Positions 51,904 through 61,298 of a DNA stretch of 64,000 bases are shown here, one piece after another. Position 1 is the first letter of the stretch. Each line of letters opens with the position of its first letter. Source of the DNA: CBDUQN01 sp965369375 (lineage in GTDB: Bacteria; Krumholzibacteriota; Krumholzibacteriia; Krumholzibacteriales; Krumholzibacteriaceae); contig CBDUQN010000005.1 in NCBI GenBank assembly GCA_965369375.1, positions 1 to 64,000 on the forward strand. Reading direction: 5' to 3'. The translations under genes were made by a program, and so were the position numbers. The notes beneath the pieces were generated by a model, which was not told the origin of the DNA, ran no database searches, and worked only from the letters and a program-made list of their open reading frames with translations.

Positions 51904-53135
51904 CATCACGGAATAATCAAACGCCGCACTTGCCCGCCTACCTCTTTATCATGTTCTGGCTCGCTCAGGCGATATCGCTCTTCGGTGACCGGCTCAACAA
52001 CTTCTCTCTTCTCGCGCTGATAAACGAATTCTCCCCGGACCCCGCACTGACACTCTCCAAGATCTACCTATTCATGTTCCTGCCGATCTATACGCTCTCG
52101 CCCTTGATCGGCGCCGTCCTCGACCGGCTCAACAAACGCTGGGTTCTCGTCATCACCGATATTTTCAGGGGCGCAATCGTCTTCTTGATACCGCCGCTCT
52201 TCATACGATCGGGTAGCTTTGCACCGATAATGGGCATCGTCTTTCTCTCCACGACGGGAAACCTCTTCTTTCTGCCCGCCAAGTCGAGTCTCATACCTGA
52301 GCTCGTCGACCGGGAGCGCCTCGTGCGGGTAAACTCCCTGCTCTGGGCCGCGGGAATCGCGGGCGTTATCGGCGGTTTTCTCGGCGGCGGTCTCATCTAC
52401 GACTATGTCTCATGGGAATCATGCTTCTACATAGACGGGGCCACCTATATCCTGTCGGCCGCTCTCCTTCTCGGGATAGCGCTTCACCGCGGCCCGGCCC
52501 GGCACACCGAGGTGCACGACGTAGAACACCCGACGATAGTCTCGTCGATCGTCACAGGAGTACGGGCGATACGGCACACACGCGGAATCATGCGCTTCCT
52601 CGGAATCCAGATGCTTATCTTTTTCGGGGCCGGGGGATTCAGTGTTCTCGCGCTCGAGCTGATAAATGAGGTTTCACCGCCGGGGAGCTCTCTGGGCATC
52701 AGCGTTGCGGGCCTCGCGGTGGGGCTCGGAATGGGCATCGGCTCGTTGCTTGTAAACAAAGTTCCCGAAGGCAGTTACAGGCGTGCTGAGATTGTTTTCA
52801 TCTTTCTTTTCGCGCCAGCTGCGGTGCTGTTGGCCGCCGAAAAGAGTCTCGTCACAATAGGTATAGGCGCTCTGGCCGGCGGATTCTGCGCAGCGCCCCT
52901 CGTTATTCTCTCCGAGGCGGAGCTCCAGAAAAATACCCCGCAGGAGTTGCGCGGTCGTGTATTTTCCTTTCGCGAGATCTTGACGCGCACCTGCTTTCTT
53001 GCTTCGGCGTTCATCTTCAGCGCGGCGGGCCGCCATGCAGACAATGGAACACTGATCATTCTGCTTGGTCTCGTTCTTGCATCGACAGGAATAATTTGGA
53101 TGAGAGCAATGGATAGAAGAGATAAGCACTTGTAA
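51900..53135 (+). CDS. MFS transporter
   Basis: The 411-residue protein overlaps the glycosyltransferase by ATGA. It has about twelve membrane segments, with LFGDRLNNFSLLALINEFSP, the loop motif LIGAVLDRLNKRWVLVITDI, PAKSSLIPELVDRERLVRVN (typical of the MFS_3/enterobactin exporter-like group) and IGGFLGGGLIYDYVSWESCF. It could flip or export the product of the two upstream enzymes. Substrate unknown. Confidence 0.86.
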   Translation: MTSRNNQTPHLPAYLFIMFWLAQAISLFGDRLNNFSLLALINEFSPDPALTLSKIYLFMFLPIYTLSPLIGAVLDRLNKRWVLVITDIFRGAIVFLIPPLFIRSGSFAPIMGIVFLSTTGNLFFLPAKSSLIPELVDRERLVRVNSLLWAAGIAGVIGGFLGGGLIYDYVSWESCFYIDGATYILSAALLLGIALHRGPARHTEVHDVEHPTIVSSIVTGVRAIRHTRGIMRFLGIQMLIFFGAGGFSVLALELINEVSPPGSSLGISVAGLAVGLGMGIGSLLVNKVPEGSYRRAEIVFIFLFAPAAVLLAAEKSLVTIGIGALAGGFCAAPLVILSEAELQKNTPQELRGRVFSFREILTRTCFLASAFIFSAAGRHADNGTLIILLGLVLASTGIIWMRAMDRRDKHL

Positions 53136-53154
53136 CATCATCTGAGGGGTCAGG

Positions 53155-53595
53155 ATGCAGATCACGGAAAAAATTCTCAAAGAGGTATTTCACAGGCTCC
53201 TGAACACGGAGCCAAAACAGGAAGTGCTCGAAAAGCTGCAGGGAATCATCGATGGGATAATGGATAAATTCCAGGAGACCTTCAAGCTCGATACGATCCA
53301 GCGCCAGAACACTTTCAGGGCGATTATCTGCAGCATGTTCGTGCACGGATGGGGACTGGGAATGCATCCGTACAACAATCCCAACAAGAATCTCGATGGA
53401 AGAGAGATAGAGGTACGTGTCAGCAAGGACATTCTGCTGCCGCTCGAGTATGTAAAGGCTCTGCGATACGTGAAGAAGGACGAGCAGGGGAGGGTGAAGC
53501 AGGTACTCTTCGAGCCCGATCAGAATCAGCGCGTCAGGCGCCATATAGACACGTTGCTCGACAAGATTGCCAAGGAAAAGTGGGGAGAACAGTAA
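53155..53595 (+). CDS. Conserved small hypothetical protein
   Basis: The ATG at 53155 follows GAGGGGTCAGG. The 146-residue protein is mostly helical (VFHRLLNTEPKQEVLEKLQG, IDGIMDKFQETFKLD) with a Gly-rich middle (FVHGWGLGMHPYNNPNKNLD) and a charged C-terminus (RRHIDTLLDKIAKEKWGEQ). No family was recognised. It is the last gene of the acyltransferase-GT-MFS run and converges on the RsbW-like gene with a 4-base gap. Confidence 0.7.
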   Translation: MQITEKILKEVFHRLLNTEPKQEVLEKLQGIIDGIMDKFQETFKLDTIQRQNTFRAIICSMFVHGWGLGMHPYNNPNKNLDGREIEVRVSKDILLPLEYVKALRYVKKDEQGRVKQVLFEPDQNQRVRRHIDTLLDKIAKEKWGEQ

Positions 53596-53599
53596 CGCC

Positions 53600-54427
53600 T
53601 CACTGGTGCGTGAAGGGATTGATCTTCTTCATTTCTATGATCCGACCACCCTTCTTGAATTCAACGCCGTCCATGAGTTCCCTGATAAGGTAGAGTCCTC
53701 GTCCGGACCCCTTGTAGACATTATCACTCTCGGTCGGATCGCTCTGATCCTCGGGCTCGAAACCTTCGCCCTGGTCCTCCACCTGAATGACAATACGATG
53801 AAAGCTGATGTAGATCCTGATATGGACCTTCAGGTCCTCCTTCTTCTTGTTGCCGTGTATGATCGCGTTGCTCAGCGACTCGTCCATGACCATAGGCAGA
53901 TTCACTTTGCTATCCTCGGGCGGGAATCCGAATTCGGCGGTGAGAAACGATACGAGCCGATTAACGCCCAGTATTCTCGACAGCCTGCTCGGAATGAGGA
54001 AATCGAGACGAACCTGTCCTTCTTCGATCAGATCGTTGCTCCTCGGGAAGGGAATCTCATCATCCCGGCGGCCGTTGATCACATGCTGCACATCAGCGCG
54101 GCTCAACGGCGGGTGAAAGATCCCGCTGACACCGAGTGAGAGGAATGCAAGGTAATCACGCTCGCTGCATTCCTCCGTGATGATGTAAATCGGCGAATCG
54201 ATCTTGGCGAGACGGATCTCCCTCGTTCGGGCTACGTCGAGTGTTCGTGCGGGCAGGAAGAGAAGGATGACCGGAACTTCGTCTTCGAGAGACTTTATCC
54301 CTCTGATGAATTTGCGATAGCTCTTGTAGATATTGGGAATTACATTCTCGGGCAACCGAATGTCCGAAAAGAATTCGGCGTGCAGATCCGGCTGCAGGTT
54401 CAGTATATACAGCGAGGTCTGTTTCAC
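53600..54427 (-). CDS. Degenerate-receiver/RsbW-type ATP-binding protein
   Basis: The GTG at 54427 has no clear ribosome site. Residues 40-120 resemble a receiver domain without the acidic pair and with the conserved Lys lost (PIYIITEECSERDYLAFLSL, GVSGIFHPPLSRADV). Residues 140-275 form a HATPase of RsbW/anti-sigma type: N box DESLSNAIIHGN (182-193), G1 EDQGEGFEPED (217-227), G2 GSGRGLYLIRELMDG. It could bind a sigma factor or anti-sigma antagonist. A zinc-ribbon protein gene lies 15 bases upstream. Confidence 0.78.
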   Translation of the reverse strand: MKQTSLYILNLQPDLHAEFFSDIRLPENVIPNIYKSYRKFIRGIKSLEDEVPVILLFLPARTLDVARTREIRLAKIDSPIYIITEECSERDYLAFLSLGVSGIFHPPLSRADVQHVINGRRDDEIPFPRSNDLIEEGQVRLDFLIPSRLSRILGVNRLVSFLTAEFGFPPEDSKVNLPMVMDESLSNAIIHGNKKKEDLKVHIRIYISFHRIVIQVEDQGEGFEPEDQSDPTESDNVYKGSGRGLYLIRELMDGVEFKKGGRIIEMKKINPFTHQ

Positions 54428-54442
54428 ATCAAACGTTAAACG

Positions 54443-55018
54443 TTAGAATACTTTTTGGCCGTCGGCGAGAATTTCGTTAAGTGCTTCACGGAAATAATCG
54501 CTCGACTCGACCAGGTCAGGACCGACCTTCTCTTTGTACGTTTCCCACGACTTCTTGATCTCGGAACCGAGGACCGCCATGAGATCGCCGTTGGCAAGTC
54601 CCTGATCCCGCTTCTCGCGGTTGTACACGAGAATATCACTCACGAAGACACGCGCCAACCGCTTGACCCGTTCCATCTTCTTTCGAACTTCCGGGCTCTC
54701 GAATGCATCCGGTTTCGTTTCGGCGGCCGCCATCTCATCGGAGATCTCGATTTCCTTCTCGACGGGCGCAGCCACCGTTTCGGTTGCATAGCCCGATCTC
54801 GGCTGCCCCATCGCAGCCCATTCACCCTTCGGCGTTTCCGCCACCGGTGATTCATCCGCAAATTCACTCGAGGATACCTCGAAGATCGACTCGGGTGCTG
54901 CAGTGTTGAGCCGCCAGACGAAGCGGCACTTCGGGCAGCGCACGCGTATGCCGATCTCGGGCACCTTTTCGTCTGCCAGCAGGTATTTCGTTGTGCATCC
55001 GTCGCATGTGACGATCAT
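54443..55018 (-). CDS. MJ0042-type zinc-ribbon protein
   Basis: The 191-residue protein starts with a zinc finger of MJ0042 type: VTCDGCTTKYLLADEKV, IRVRCPKCRFVWRLN (four cysteines). A variable acidic linker follows, and a C-terminal helical domain with KKMERVKRLARVFVSDILVY, NREKRDQGLANGDLMAVLGS and EIKKSWETYKEKVGPDLVES. The C-terminal module also resembles helical segments of regulatory proteins in these lineages, but no function is known. Neighbours are an RsbW-type kinase and an HD protein. Confidence 0.78.
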   Translation of the reverse strand: MIVTCDGCTTKYLLADEKVPEIGIRVRCPKCRFVWRLNTAAPESIFEVSSSEFADESPVAETPKGEWAAMGQPRSGYATETVAAPVEKEIEISDEMAAAETKPDAFESPEVRKKMERVKRLARVFVSDILVYNREKRDQGLANGDLMAVLGSEIKKSWETYKEKVGPDLVESSDYFREALNEILADGQKVF

Positions 55019-55059
55019 TATGCTCGCTCCTTACCAGCAGGGGAGAGACGGCTTCTCTC

Positions 55060-55608
55060 TCAAAGCCCTAGTTCATCGGAGATGCTCTCCATCGCATCGA
55101 GAGAAATTTCAAGAAATCCGTGCAATTCAAGACCAATCTCGCTACAACTTGCAATTGCATCGCGGTTCGCCCCTGCAGCGAACCTCTTTTCCTTGAAACG
55201 CTTTCCCACGAAGGCGGCGTCCATACCCGCCAAACTCTTCGAGGGGTGCATCAACGCAGAAGCAACAATCAAGCCAGTTACCGGATCGGCGCAATATATT
55301 GCCTTGTCAAGCTTTGAGTTACATTCCGCGTGCCCCGCATGCGCCAGGATGGCGTGGTGAATCTCCGCCGGGACGTCGGCGCTTTTGAGAATATTGCAGG
55401 TAATGAAGCCGTGCTTCTCGGGCATATCCATCGTCTGCTCGTAATCGAGATCGTGGAGCAGCCCGGCGAGTGCCCAGAGCTTCTCGTCTTCCCCGAATTT
55501 CACGGCGAGCGAGCGCATGATGCTCTCGACGGCAAGCGTGTGCTTTACGAGGTTATCCTTTGTCAGATTGGAAGTTACAATTTCCCAAGCTTCTGCTCTC
55601 GATAGCAA
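55060..55608 (-). CDS. HD-domain phosphohydrolase
   Basis: The TTG at 55608 is preceded by GGAGGGG. The 182-residue protein has an HD domain: KHTLAVESIMRSLAVKFGED, AGLLHDLDYEQTMDMPEKHG, HHAILAHAGHAE and AIYCADPVTGLIVASALMHP. The His and Asp residues of the HD motif are present. It is probably a nucleotide or phosphate-ester hydrolase; substrate is unknown. It lies 28 bases after recG. Confidence 0.85.
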   Translation of the reverse strand: MLSRAEAWEIVTSNLTKDNLVKHTLAVESIMRSLAVKFGEDEKLWALAGLLHDLDYEQTMDMPEKHGFITCNILKSADVPAEIHHAILAHAGHAECNSKLDKAIYCADPVTGLIVASALMHPSKSLAGMDAAFVGKRFKEKRFAAGANRDAIASCSEIGLELHGFLEISLDAMESISDELGL

Positions 55609-55636
55609 TTGCCCCTCCTATGCGAATAAGAGCCGG

Positions 55637-57736
55637 CTAGCCGATGTCAGCGAGTTCCATTCTTGGCTTATAATACAAGCGGAGGTACTCCGTGACAACC
55701 CTATTCTCACCGCGCTCGAGCCCGGGGTCGCGGTCGAGCAGCCGGTCGCTCTCCTCCCACGAGCGCCTTACCAGCGATTCATCACGGAGCGGGTTTATCA
55801 ACCGAAACACCGGATACCCCGTCTGCCTGAATCCCCAGATCTCACCCGGTCCACGAAGTTTCAGATCTTGCTCGGCGATGCGGAAGCCGTCGTCGGTCGA
55901 CGCGAAGAATGCGAGTCGTTCCATGCTCCTCTCCCCCATGCCTTCGCCGAGGACGAGGTAGCATACACCGGGCTCTCCGCTCCTCCCTACCCTGCCCCTG
56001 AGCTGATGCAGCTGGGCGAGCCCGAACCGCTCGGGATTGTTGATGACGATGATCGAGGCGTTCTGTATGTCCACCCCGACCTCTATCACCGTCGTGGTAA
56101 CGAGTCCCCGTATTTCTCCGCTGCGGAACAACGCAATCGCCCTCGCCTTCTCTTCGAAACTCATCCTGCCATGGAGCAGTCCGATGGGAAACCCGGCGAA
56201 CACCTCCCGCTGCAGTCTCTCATACTCGGATGTTGCAGCCATCAGGTCGCTGCGCTCGCTCTCCTGGACGAGGGGATAGAGAATAAAGGCCTGACGTCCG
56301 TCCCGAAAGGCATCCGCGACAGCCTCGTATACGCGCTCCTTCGCCTGCGGCTCGACGATCTCCGTCGTCACGCTTCGCCGTCGGGCGGGAAGTTCGTCGA
56401 TGACGGCGAGATCGAGATCGCCGTAAACGGTCTGGGCGAGGCTTCTCGGAATCGGTGTCGCGGTCATAACGAGGAAGTGCGGCAGGACATCGCCCACCCC
56501 GAGGCGCGCCCGCTGTTTGACACCGAACCGGTGCTGTTCGTCAATAACGGCGAGACCGAGCTGTTTGAACGAAATGCCCTCCTGAATCAGGGCATGCGTG
56601 CCGACTATTACATCCACCCTTCCGCCGGCCAGATCGCCGTGTATCTTCTCCTTCTCGCTTCTCGTCATCGAACCGATCAGCAAAGAAACACGGATATCGA
56701 GGTCCGCCACGTACCCCCGGATCCTCTCGAAGTGCTGCTGTGCGAGTATCTCCGTCGGTACCATGAGCGCCGCCTGGTAACCGTTTGCCACGGCGATCAT
56801 CATCGCCGCGATCCCGATCACCGTCTTGCCGGAGCCGACGTCACCCTGCAGCAGCATATTCAAGCCGCGCGCGGCAGAAACATCATTCTCCACGGCCCCG
56901 AGCACGCGGCGCTGGGCTGCGGTCAACTCAAAGGGAAGGGCGGCTATAAAGCGATCGACCAGGCGGCAGGGCAGTTTCATTTCGGGACGGCGCATCTTCG
57001 TGATCAGGTTGCGCTTTCTCTCCTTGAGCAGCAGGTGAAGGAAAAAAACCTCTTCGAATTTCAAGCGCTCCGTTGCACCTCGCAGGGTCTCCCAGCTATC
57101 GGGGTAGTGTATCTGACCGAATGCCTCTGCGCGCGAAGGAAATCCGAATTTTTTCAATAAGCTCGCGGGGAGATTCTCCGGTATGGATGATGCACACTTG
57201 TCGAGCGCGTTTCGAACGACCCGCCGCATCATCCGCTGTGAGATGCCGGCGGTAAGCGGGTAGACGGGCACGATCCTCCCCGTATGCAGCAGCGACTCAT
57301 CGAGCTCGCCCGATACGATCTCGTAATCGGGAGCTATTATCTGTCTCTGCCCCCGGTAGATGGTAAGCGCCCCGCTCGCGATGATCCTCGCGCCCTGTTT
57401 GAACTGTTTCTCGAGGTAGGGCTGATTGAAGAATATCAGGTTCACGATCCCCGTCTCGTCCCCTGCGGCCACCGTCACGATACTCCGCCCCCGGTGCAGT
57501 CTCCGCAGACTGGTGGCGAGAACACGCGCGACAAAGGTCGCGGTGGTTCCCGCGGCCAGACCGGATATCTTCACGAAATCGCTTCGATCGTAGTAGTTGC
57601 GCGGGAAGTGCGAGATGCAGTCCTCGACCGTTTCGATGCCGAGCCTCTCGAGCAGCACCTGACGCGACGGGCCGACCCCCTTGACAAACTGGCTGCTCTC
57701 GAGCAATACGGGCTTCTTTTTGAATCGATCTTCCAT
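55637..57736 (-). CDS. recG: ATP-dependent DNA helicase RecG
   Basis: The 699-residue protein has an N-terminal wedge/OB region (GVGPSRQVLLERLGIETVED, TTATFVARVLATSLRRLHRG), the Walker A LQGDVGSGKTVIGIAAMMIA, DEQHRFGVKQRARLG, ATPIPRSLAQTVYGDLDLAV, and a RecG tail with QLRGRVGRSGEPGVCYLVLG. RecG remodels stalled replication forks and branch points. Only 69 bases separate it from rpmB on the other strand. Confidence 0.97.
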   Translation of the reverse strand: MEDRFKKKPVLLESSQFVKGVGPSRQVLLERLGIETVEDCISHFPRNYYDRSDFVKISGLAAGTTATFVARVLATSLRRLHRGRSIVTVAAGDETGIVNLIFFNQPYLEKQFKQGARIIASGALTIYRGQRQIIAPDYEIVSGELDESLLHTGRIVPVYPLTAGISQRMMRRVVRNALDKCASSIPENLPASLLKKFGFPSRAEAFGQIHYPDSWETLRGATERLKFEEVFFLHLLLKERKRNLITKMRRPEMKLPCRLVDRFIAALPFELTAAQRRVLGAVENDVSAARGLNMLLQGDVGSGKTVIGIAAMMIAVANGYQAALMVPTEILAQQHFERIRGYVADLDIRVSLLIGSMTRSEKEKIHGDLAGGRVDVIVGTHALIQEGISFKQLGLAVIDEQHRFGVKQRARLGVGDVLPHFLVMTATPIPRSLAQTVYGDLDLAVIDELPARRRSVTTEIVEPQAKERVYEAVADAFRDGRQAFILYPLVQESERSDLMAATSEYERLQREVFAGFPIGLLHGRMSFEEKARAIALFRSGEIRGLVTTTVIEVGVDIQNASIIVINNPERFGLAQLHQLRGRVGRSGEPGVCYLVLGEGMGERSMERLAFFASTDDGFRIAEQDLKLRGPGEIWGFRQTGYPVFRLINPLRDESLVRRSWEESDRLLDRDPGLERGENRVVTEYLRLYYKPRMELADIG

Positions 57737-57743
57737 AAATGAC

Positions 57744-57772
57744 TTGCCAATGGTGAAACAATGGCTTACATT
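57744..57772 (+). promoter_or_regulatory. Predicted promoter of rpmB
   Basis: TTGCCA (57744-57749), 17 bases, TACATT (57767-57772). Start of transcription near 57779 gives a 27-base leader with AAGGAG before the ATG. Confidence 0.45.
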
Positions 57773-57805
57773 ATAACAACTTCAGGTCGCCCAAGGAGAA
57801 CGAAT

Positions 57806-57997
57806 ATGAGCAGGCAGTGCACAATCTGCGGGAAAAAACCGATTACCGGTAACAACGTCAGCCACGCGCACAATCTGACGAAGCGGCGCTGGCTGCCCAA
57901 CCTCCAGAAAATCAGGATAGAGGTGGGCGGCAAGAAGCGAAAAGCCTACGTCTGCACGAGCTGCATCAAGAGCGGGGCCGCTAAAAAGGCCCTGTAA
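57806..57997 (+). CDS. rpmB: 50S ribosomal protein L28 (zinc type)
   Basis: The ATG at 57806 follows AAGGAG. The 63-residue protein has two CxxC pairs (CTICGKKPITGNNVSHAHN and YVCTSCIKSGAAKKAL) and THNLTKRRW-type region NLTKRRWLPNLQKIRIEVGG. It is the zinc-binding form of L28, a component of the large subunit. It is a single-gene unit, divergent from recG. The gap 57998-58050 shows nothing clear. Confidence 0.96.
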   Translation: MSRQCTICGKKPITGNNVSHAHNLTKRRWLPNLQKIRIEVGGKKRKAYVCTSCIKSGAAKKAL

Positions 57998-58050
57998 TCA
58001 CCTCGCTTTCAAATCTTCTTTAATAATCGATACGTATATGCCGCGCGCAC

Positions 58051-59622
58051 TCAATCCCCATCGAGAATGAGACGCTTATAGCGGGCGGCGAGTATTTCGC
58101 GCGTTACCGGTCCCTCTATTATATCCCAGGGCAGGGGTCCTTTCATGCCTCTCTCTTCGTGCACAAAAGAGAGATCGACCCCTTCGCTGCTCATCGCTTT
58201 CTTCCAGGATACACCGCTGGTGATATGACGAACGATGCCGTAGCCGACCTTTTCATCACCGAGCGAAAGCACCGCCTGTCTCATCGCCGAACGCACCGTT
58301 TTCGTCTTTACCAAGAGGCCCAGATTCCCGCACATGTTCCTCACGTGTTTCAATCGTGCCTCGAGTTCGTTTTGCGCGGGCATGGGGTAGAACTGCAGAG
58401 GCGTCCATGCCTTGGGCACCACGATATTCACATGCACGCTGCAGGTTCGTCCGTGAATCGAGCTCTTGAAGCGTTTTAGGAACCGCATCGTCTCTGCGGA
58501 AGATTCGGGCCCCTCGCCCGGGCACCCGGCGAGCAGATAAAGATTGAAGTGACGTATCCCCGCTTGCTCGAGGCGTGACGCGGCATCGAAATATATTTCA
58601 TCCGGAACCCGCTTGCCGAGCCGGTAGCGTACCCGTTCGCTGCCCGATTCCGGCGCGAGACTCACGCTCCGCGTCCCGGCGGAAGCTATCGCAGCGATCG
58701 CCGCACACCCAAGATCATTCACCCGAAGCGAACTGAAGGAAACGGAGATACCCTGCCCGGTAACGGACCGTACGATATCTTCGAAATCCGGATGAGCGGC
58801 AACCGCCGTGCTCACGAGTCCTACCTTCTCTACCGGTATTCGCGACGCCGACGAGACGAGGCTCGTGATTCGTTCGGCGGAGACATGGCGAAAAGGACCG
58901 CAGAGGCTCCGCGCGAGGCAGAAGTGGCACGCCCCCGGGCATCCCCTTCCGATTTCCATGAGGAGCGTGTCGCCGAATATCGTGTCCGGCGTCACAACGG
59001 CGGACCGCGGGAACCGATCGTCGAGCGCCGCCCTCGGTGAGAAACGCGGTTTGATTTTCTGCAAGGCCGGCACGTACACTCCCGGCACGTGAGCGAGACC
59101 CTCGAGAAATTCCGACGGATCGGAGCGATCGTAATCGGGTATGCGCGTTATGATCTCCCCGAGCGGATTTTCGCCTTCGCCGAGAACCGCCGCGTCCACG
59201 ATGCCTGCGAGCGGCATCGGATTGCCGCTGACGGCCGCACCGCCCGCGATGACGATAGGTAATCCCGAGCGTTTGCTTCGCAGCGGTTCGATCCCCGCAT
59301 TTCCTAGAATCCGGACCAGACCGACGTAGTCCTCTTCGTAGGAAATCGAAAAGAGCAGGATCGCTGCGGCCGAGATACCCGATCCCGTCTCGACGGTGAA
59401 CGGGGCCGTATCGGCGAAGAACCGCTCCACATCGAGGTCCGGTGTTTCACGCAATGTATGAAAGAGGAAGTGAAATCCGAGATTGGACATTGCCACCCGG
59501 TACGGAGCGGGGAACCCGCAGAACACCTTCAAACCCCGCCGCCGCGCAACCGGATAACGCGTCAGGTACCTTTCTGAAGCCATCAGTGAACGCGCATATT
59601 TCTTTGAATGTTTTGGAATCAA
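58051..59622 (-). CDS. Radical SAM protein downstream of the ftsZ cluster
   Basis: The TTG at 59622 (GAAGAGG upstream) lies 10 bases after the TPR gene stop. The 523-residue protein has an N-terminal B12-binding-like region (FCGFPAPYRVAMSNLGFHFL, IPLVIAGGAAVSGNPMPLAG-like GGAAVSGNPMPLAGIVDAAV, LGEGENPLGEII), the Fe-S motif CPGACHFC (CxxxCxxC), and radical SAM segments (SVSLAPESGSERVRYRLGKR, NLYLLAGCPGEGPES). It resembles the 'B12-binding domain/radical SAM' group related to TIGR03960. Product is unknown. Confidence 0.85.
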   Translation of the reverse strand: MIPKHSKKYARSLMASERYLTRYPVARRRGLKVFCGFPAPYRVAMSNLGFHFLFHTLRETPDLDVERFFADTAPFTVETGSGISAAAILLFSISYEEDYVGLVRILGNAGIEPLRSKRSGLPIVIAGGAAVSGNPMPLAGIVDAAVLGEGENPLGEIITRIPDYDRSDPSEFLEGLAHVPGVYVPALQKIKPRFSPRAALDDRFPRSAVVTPDTIFGDTLLMEIGRGCPGACHFCLARSLCGPFRHVSAERITSLVSSASRIPVEKVGLVSTAVAAHPDFEDIVRSVTGQGISVSFSSLRVNDLGCAAIAAIASAGTRSVSLAPESGSERVRYRLGKRVPDEIYFDAASRLEQAGIRHFNLYLLAGCPGEGPESSAETMRFLKRFKSSIHGRTCSVHVNIVVPKAWTPLQFYPMPAQNELEARLKHVRNMCGNLGLLVKTKTVRSAMRQAVLSLGDEKVGYGIVRHITSGVSWKKAMSSEGVDLSFVHEERGMKGPLPWDIIEGPVTREILAARYKRLILDGD

Positions 59623-59632
59623 GGAGGCCTCT

Positions 59633-61282
59633 TCAGGAGCTCGACGGGGAATCGAGGTCGAGCGGACCCCTGCCGAGAAGGTTTCGGGCCACGACATCCT
59701 CCGGGTCAATCTCGAGCAACTTGCGCAGCACGGCTTCCGCTTCATCCTCGAGTCCCTTCTTTCGAAGCGTGAGCGCCAGAGAGAGAAAGGCGCCGCCGTA
59801 CTCCGCATTCACTCCGAGACTCTTGCGGTACTGCTCCTCCGCCGCGTCGAGCTCGCCCTTGTAGAACTTGATATCACCCATAATCTTGTAGAGATCGGCA
59901 AAGACCTCATTCTGCGGTTCGAGGATCTCCTCTGCCTTCTCGTAATTGCCGTTTCGAACCATGATGACGGCAAGCTTCTCCTTCGCTCTCAGGAAACGGG
60001 GATTGACCTCGAGTGCTTTCTTGAAATAATCCTCCGCCGCCCCGAGATCTCCCATTTTCATATAGACCTCGCCGATGAAGTAAAGGACATCGGCGCTCTC
60101 GCCTCCCGCCTTGACGATGTCGCCGAGAACAACCATCGCCTCCTCGAGGTTGCCCTCTCTCAGGTGCACGAGGGCGAGGCTGATGTTGGCGGCACTCATG
60201 TTCTCGGCGCCGTTCATCGCCTCGGTGAGATAGGAAATCGCCCTCTCCCTCTCACCCTGTGCATAGAGAAGGAGGCCGTAATAGTACAGCGCCTTCCGGT
60301 ACTGCGGGGAAAGCTCGATCGAGCTTTCGAGTGCGATGCGAGCTCTATCGAGATCGCCCAGATGAAAAAGTGTCGCCCCGTAGAAGCACTGCAAGTCGGC
60401 GTATCCGGGCCGTTCCTCGACCGCTCTCTCGAAGTACCCAAGCGCCCGGTTGTATTTCTTCTCGTCGAGATAGGCTATCCCCAGGTAGAAGCGCGCTTCG
60501 GTATAATTCGGATTGATCTCGATGGCTCCCTCGAGCTCCTCGCGGGCCTTGGCGTGCTCGGCGTTGCGCAGGTAGGCCATTCCCAGCTTGAAGCGCATAT
60601 CGGCGTAATCGGGGTGCAGGCGGACAGCTTCGGACAGAGCCTGAATAGCGCGGTCGAAATTGCCGGTGTTGAAGGCCTCGACACCTTCCTTCACGCACGA
60701 ATCGAAATCCGAATCGGCAGTGATGAGCTTCTTGAGCTGGGAAAGGGGCGGAATATCCGTCTCCTTGCCGCACAGATGACAGCTCAGGAACTTGCTGATG
60801 GGACTCGGCATATCCGCACCGATCTCGAGCGCTTTCTCGAAATGGCCGTCCGCCTCCTCCTTGCTGCCCTTCTCGTAGAGAACGATCCCGAGATAACAGA
60901 AGGCTTCGAAATAGCTGTTGTTGTATTCTATCGCACGGCGGAGCAATGCCTCCGCTTTTTCGACGTTGCCGAGCTGGTGGTGAATCACCCCCATCCGGTA
61001 ATACAGATCGGGATACGTAGGATTCTCTTCGAGAGCCTTGTCGAAGTGCAGCAGCGCACCCTCCAGATCACCCGAATGAAATTTCGCGGCCCCTATGTGC
61101 GCGTGAGATTCCGCCGCGTAAAACATGCCGAGCGCGTACGTGGGATCGCTCCGGCCGACCTTTTGTATCGCCTTCTCGAGCGATGCGACCGCCTGTTCGT
61201 ACTTCCCTTCGTTGAAGTACTTGATCCCCAGCTCGTACTCGGGATTCTTTTCGAGACCGAAGAGCTTTCCCCAGAGCGACAA
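59633..61282 (-). CDS. Large TPR-repeat protein next to ftsZ
   Basis: The 549-residue protein begins MSLWGKLFGLEKNPEYELGI and has about 14 TPR units, such as DLYYRMGVIHHQLGNVEKAE, EARFYLGIAYLDEKKYNRAL and DVLYFIGEVYMKMGDLGAAE. A CHLCGK near residue 168 may bind zinc. No signal peptide is seen, so it is probably cytoplasmic. It starts 17 bases after ftsZ and is followed by the radical SAM gene, so the three are likely on one transcript. Confidence 0.88.
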   Translation of the reverse strand: MSLWGKLFGLEKNPEYELGIKYFNEGKYEQAVASLEKAIQKVGRSDPTYALGMFYAAESHAHIGAAKFHSGDLEGALLHFDKALEENPTYPDLYYRMGVIHHQLGNVEKAEALLRRAIEYNNSYFEAFCYLGIVLYEKGSKEEADGHFEKALEIGADMPSPISKFLSCHLCGKETDIPPLSQLKKLITADSDFDSCVKEGVEAFNTGNFDRAIQALSEAVRLHPDYADMRFKLGMAYLRNAEHAKAREELEGAIEINPNYTEARFYLGIAYLDEKKYNRALGYFERAVEERPGYADLQCFYGATLFHLGDLDRARIALESSIELSPQYRKALYYYGLLLYAQGERERAISYLTEAMNGAENMSAANISLALVHLREGNLEEAMVVLGDIVKAGGESADVLYFIGEVYMKMGDLGAAEDYFKKALEVNPRFLRAKEKLAVIMVRNGNYEKAEEILEPQNEVFADLYKIMGDIKFYKGELDAAEEQYRKSLGVNAEYGGAFLSLALTLRKKGLEDEAEAVLRKLLEIDPEDVVARNLLGRGPLDLDSPSSS

Positions 61283-61298
61283 AAGCGGCTCCTTTGAA

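Noticed and set aside
55517..57160. A 547-residue open frame on the plus strand
   Set aside because: It lies wholly opposite recG and the HD gene, whose products are clearly recognised; it has no domain.
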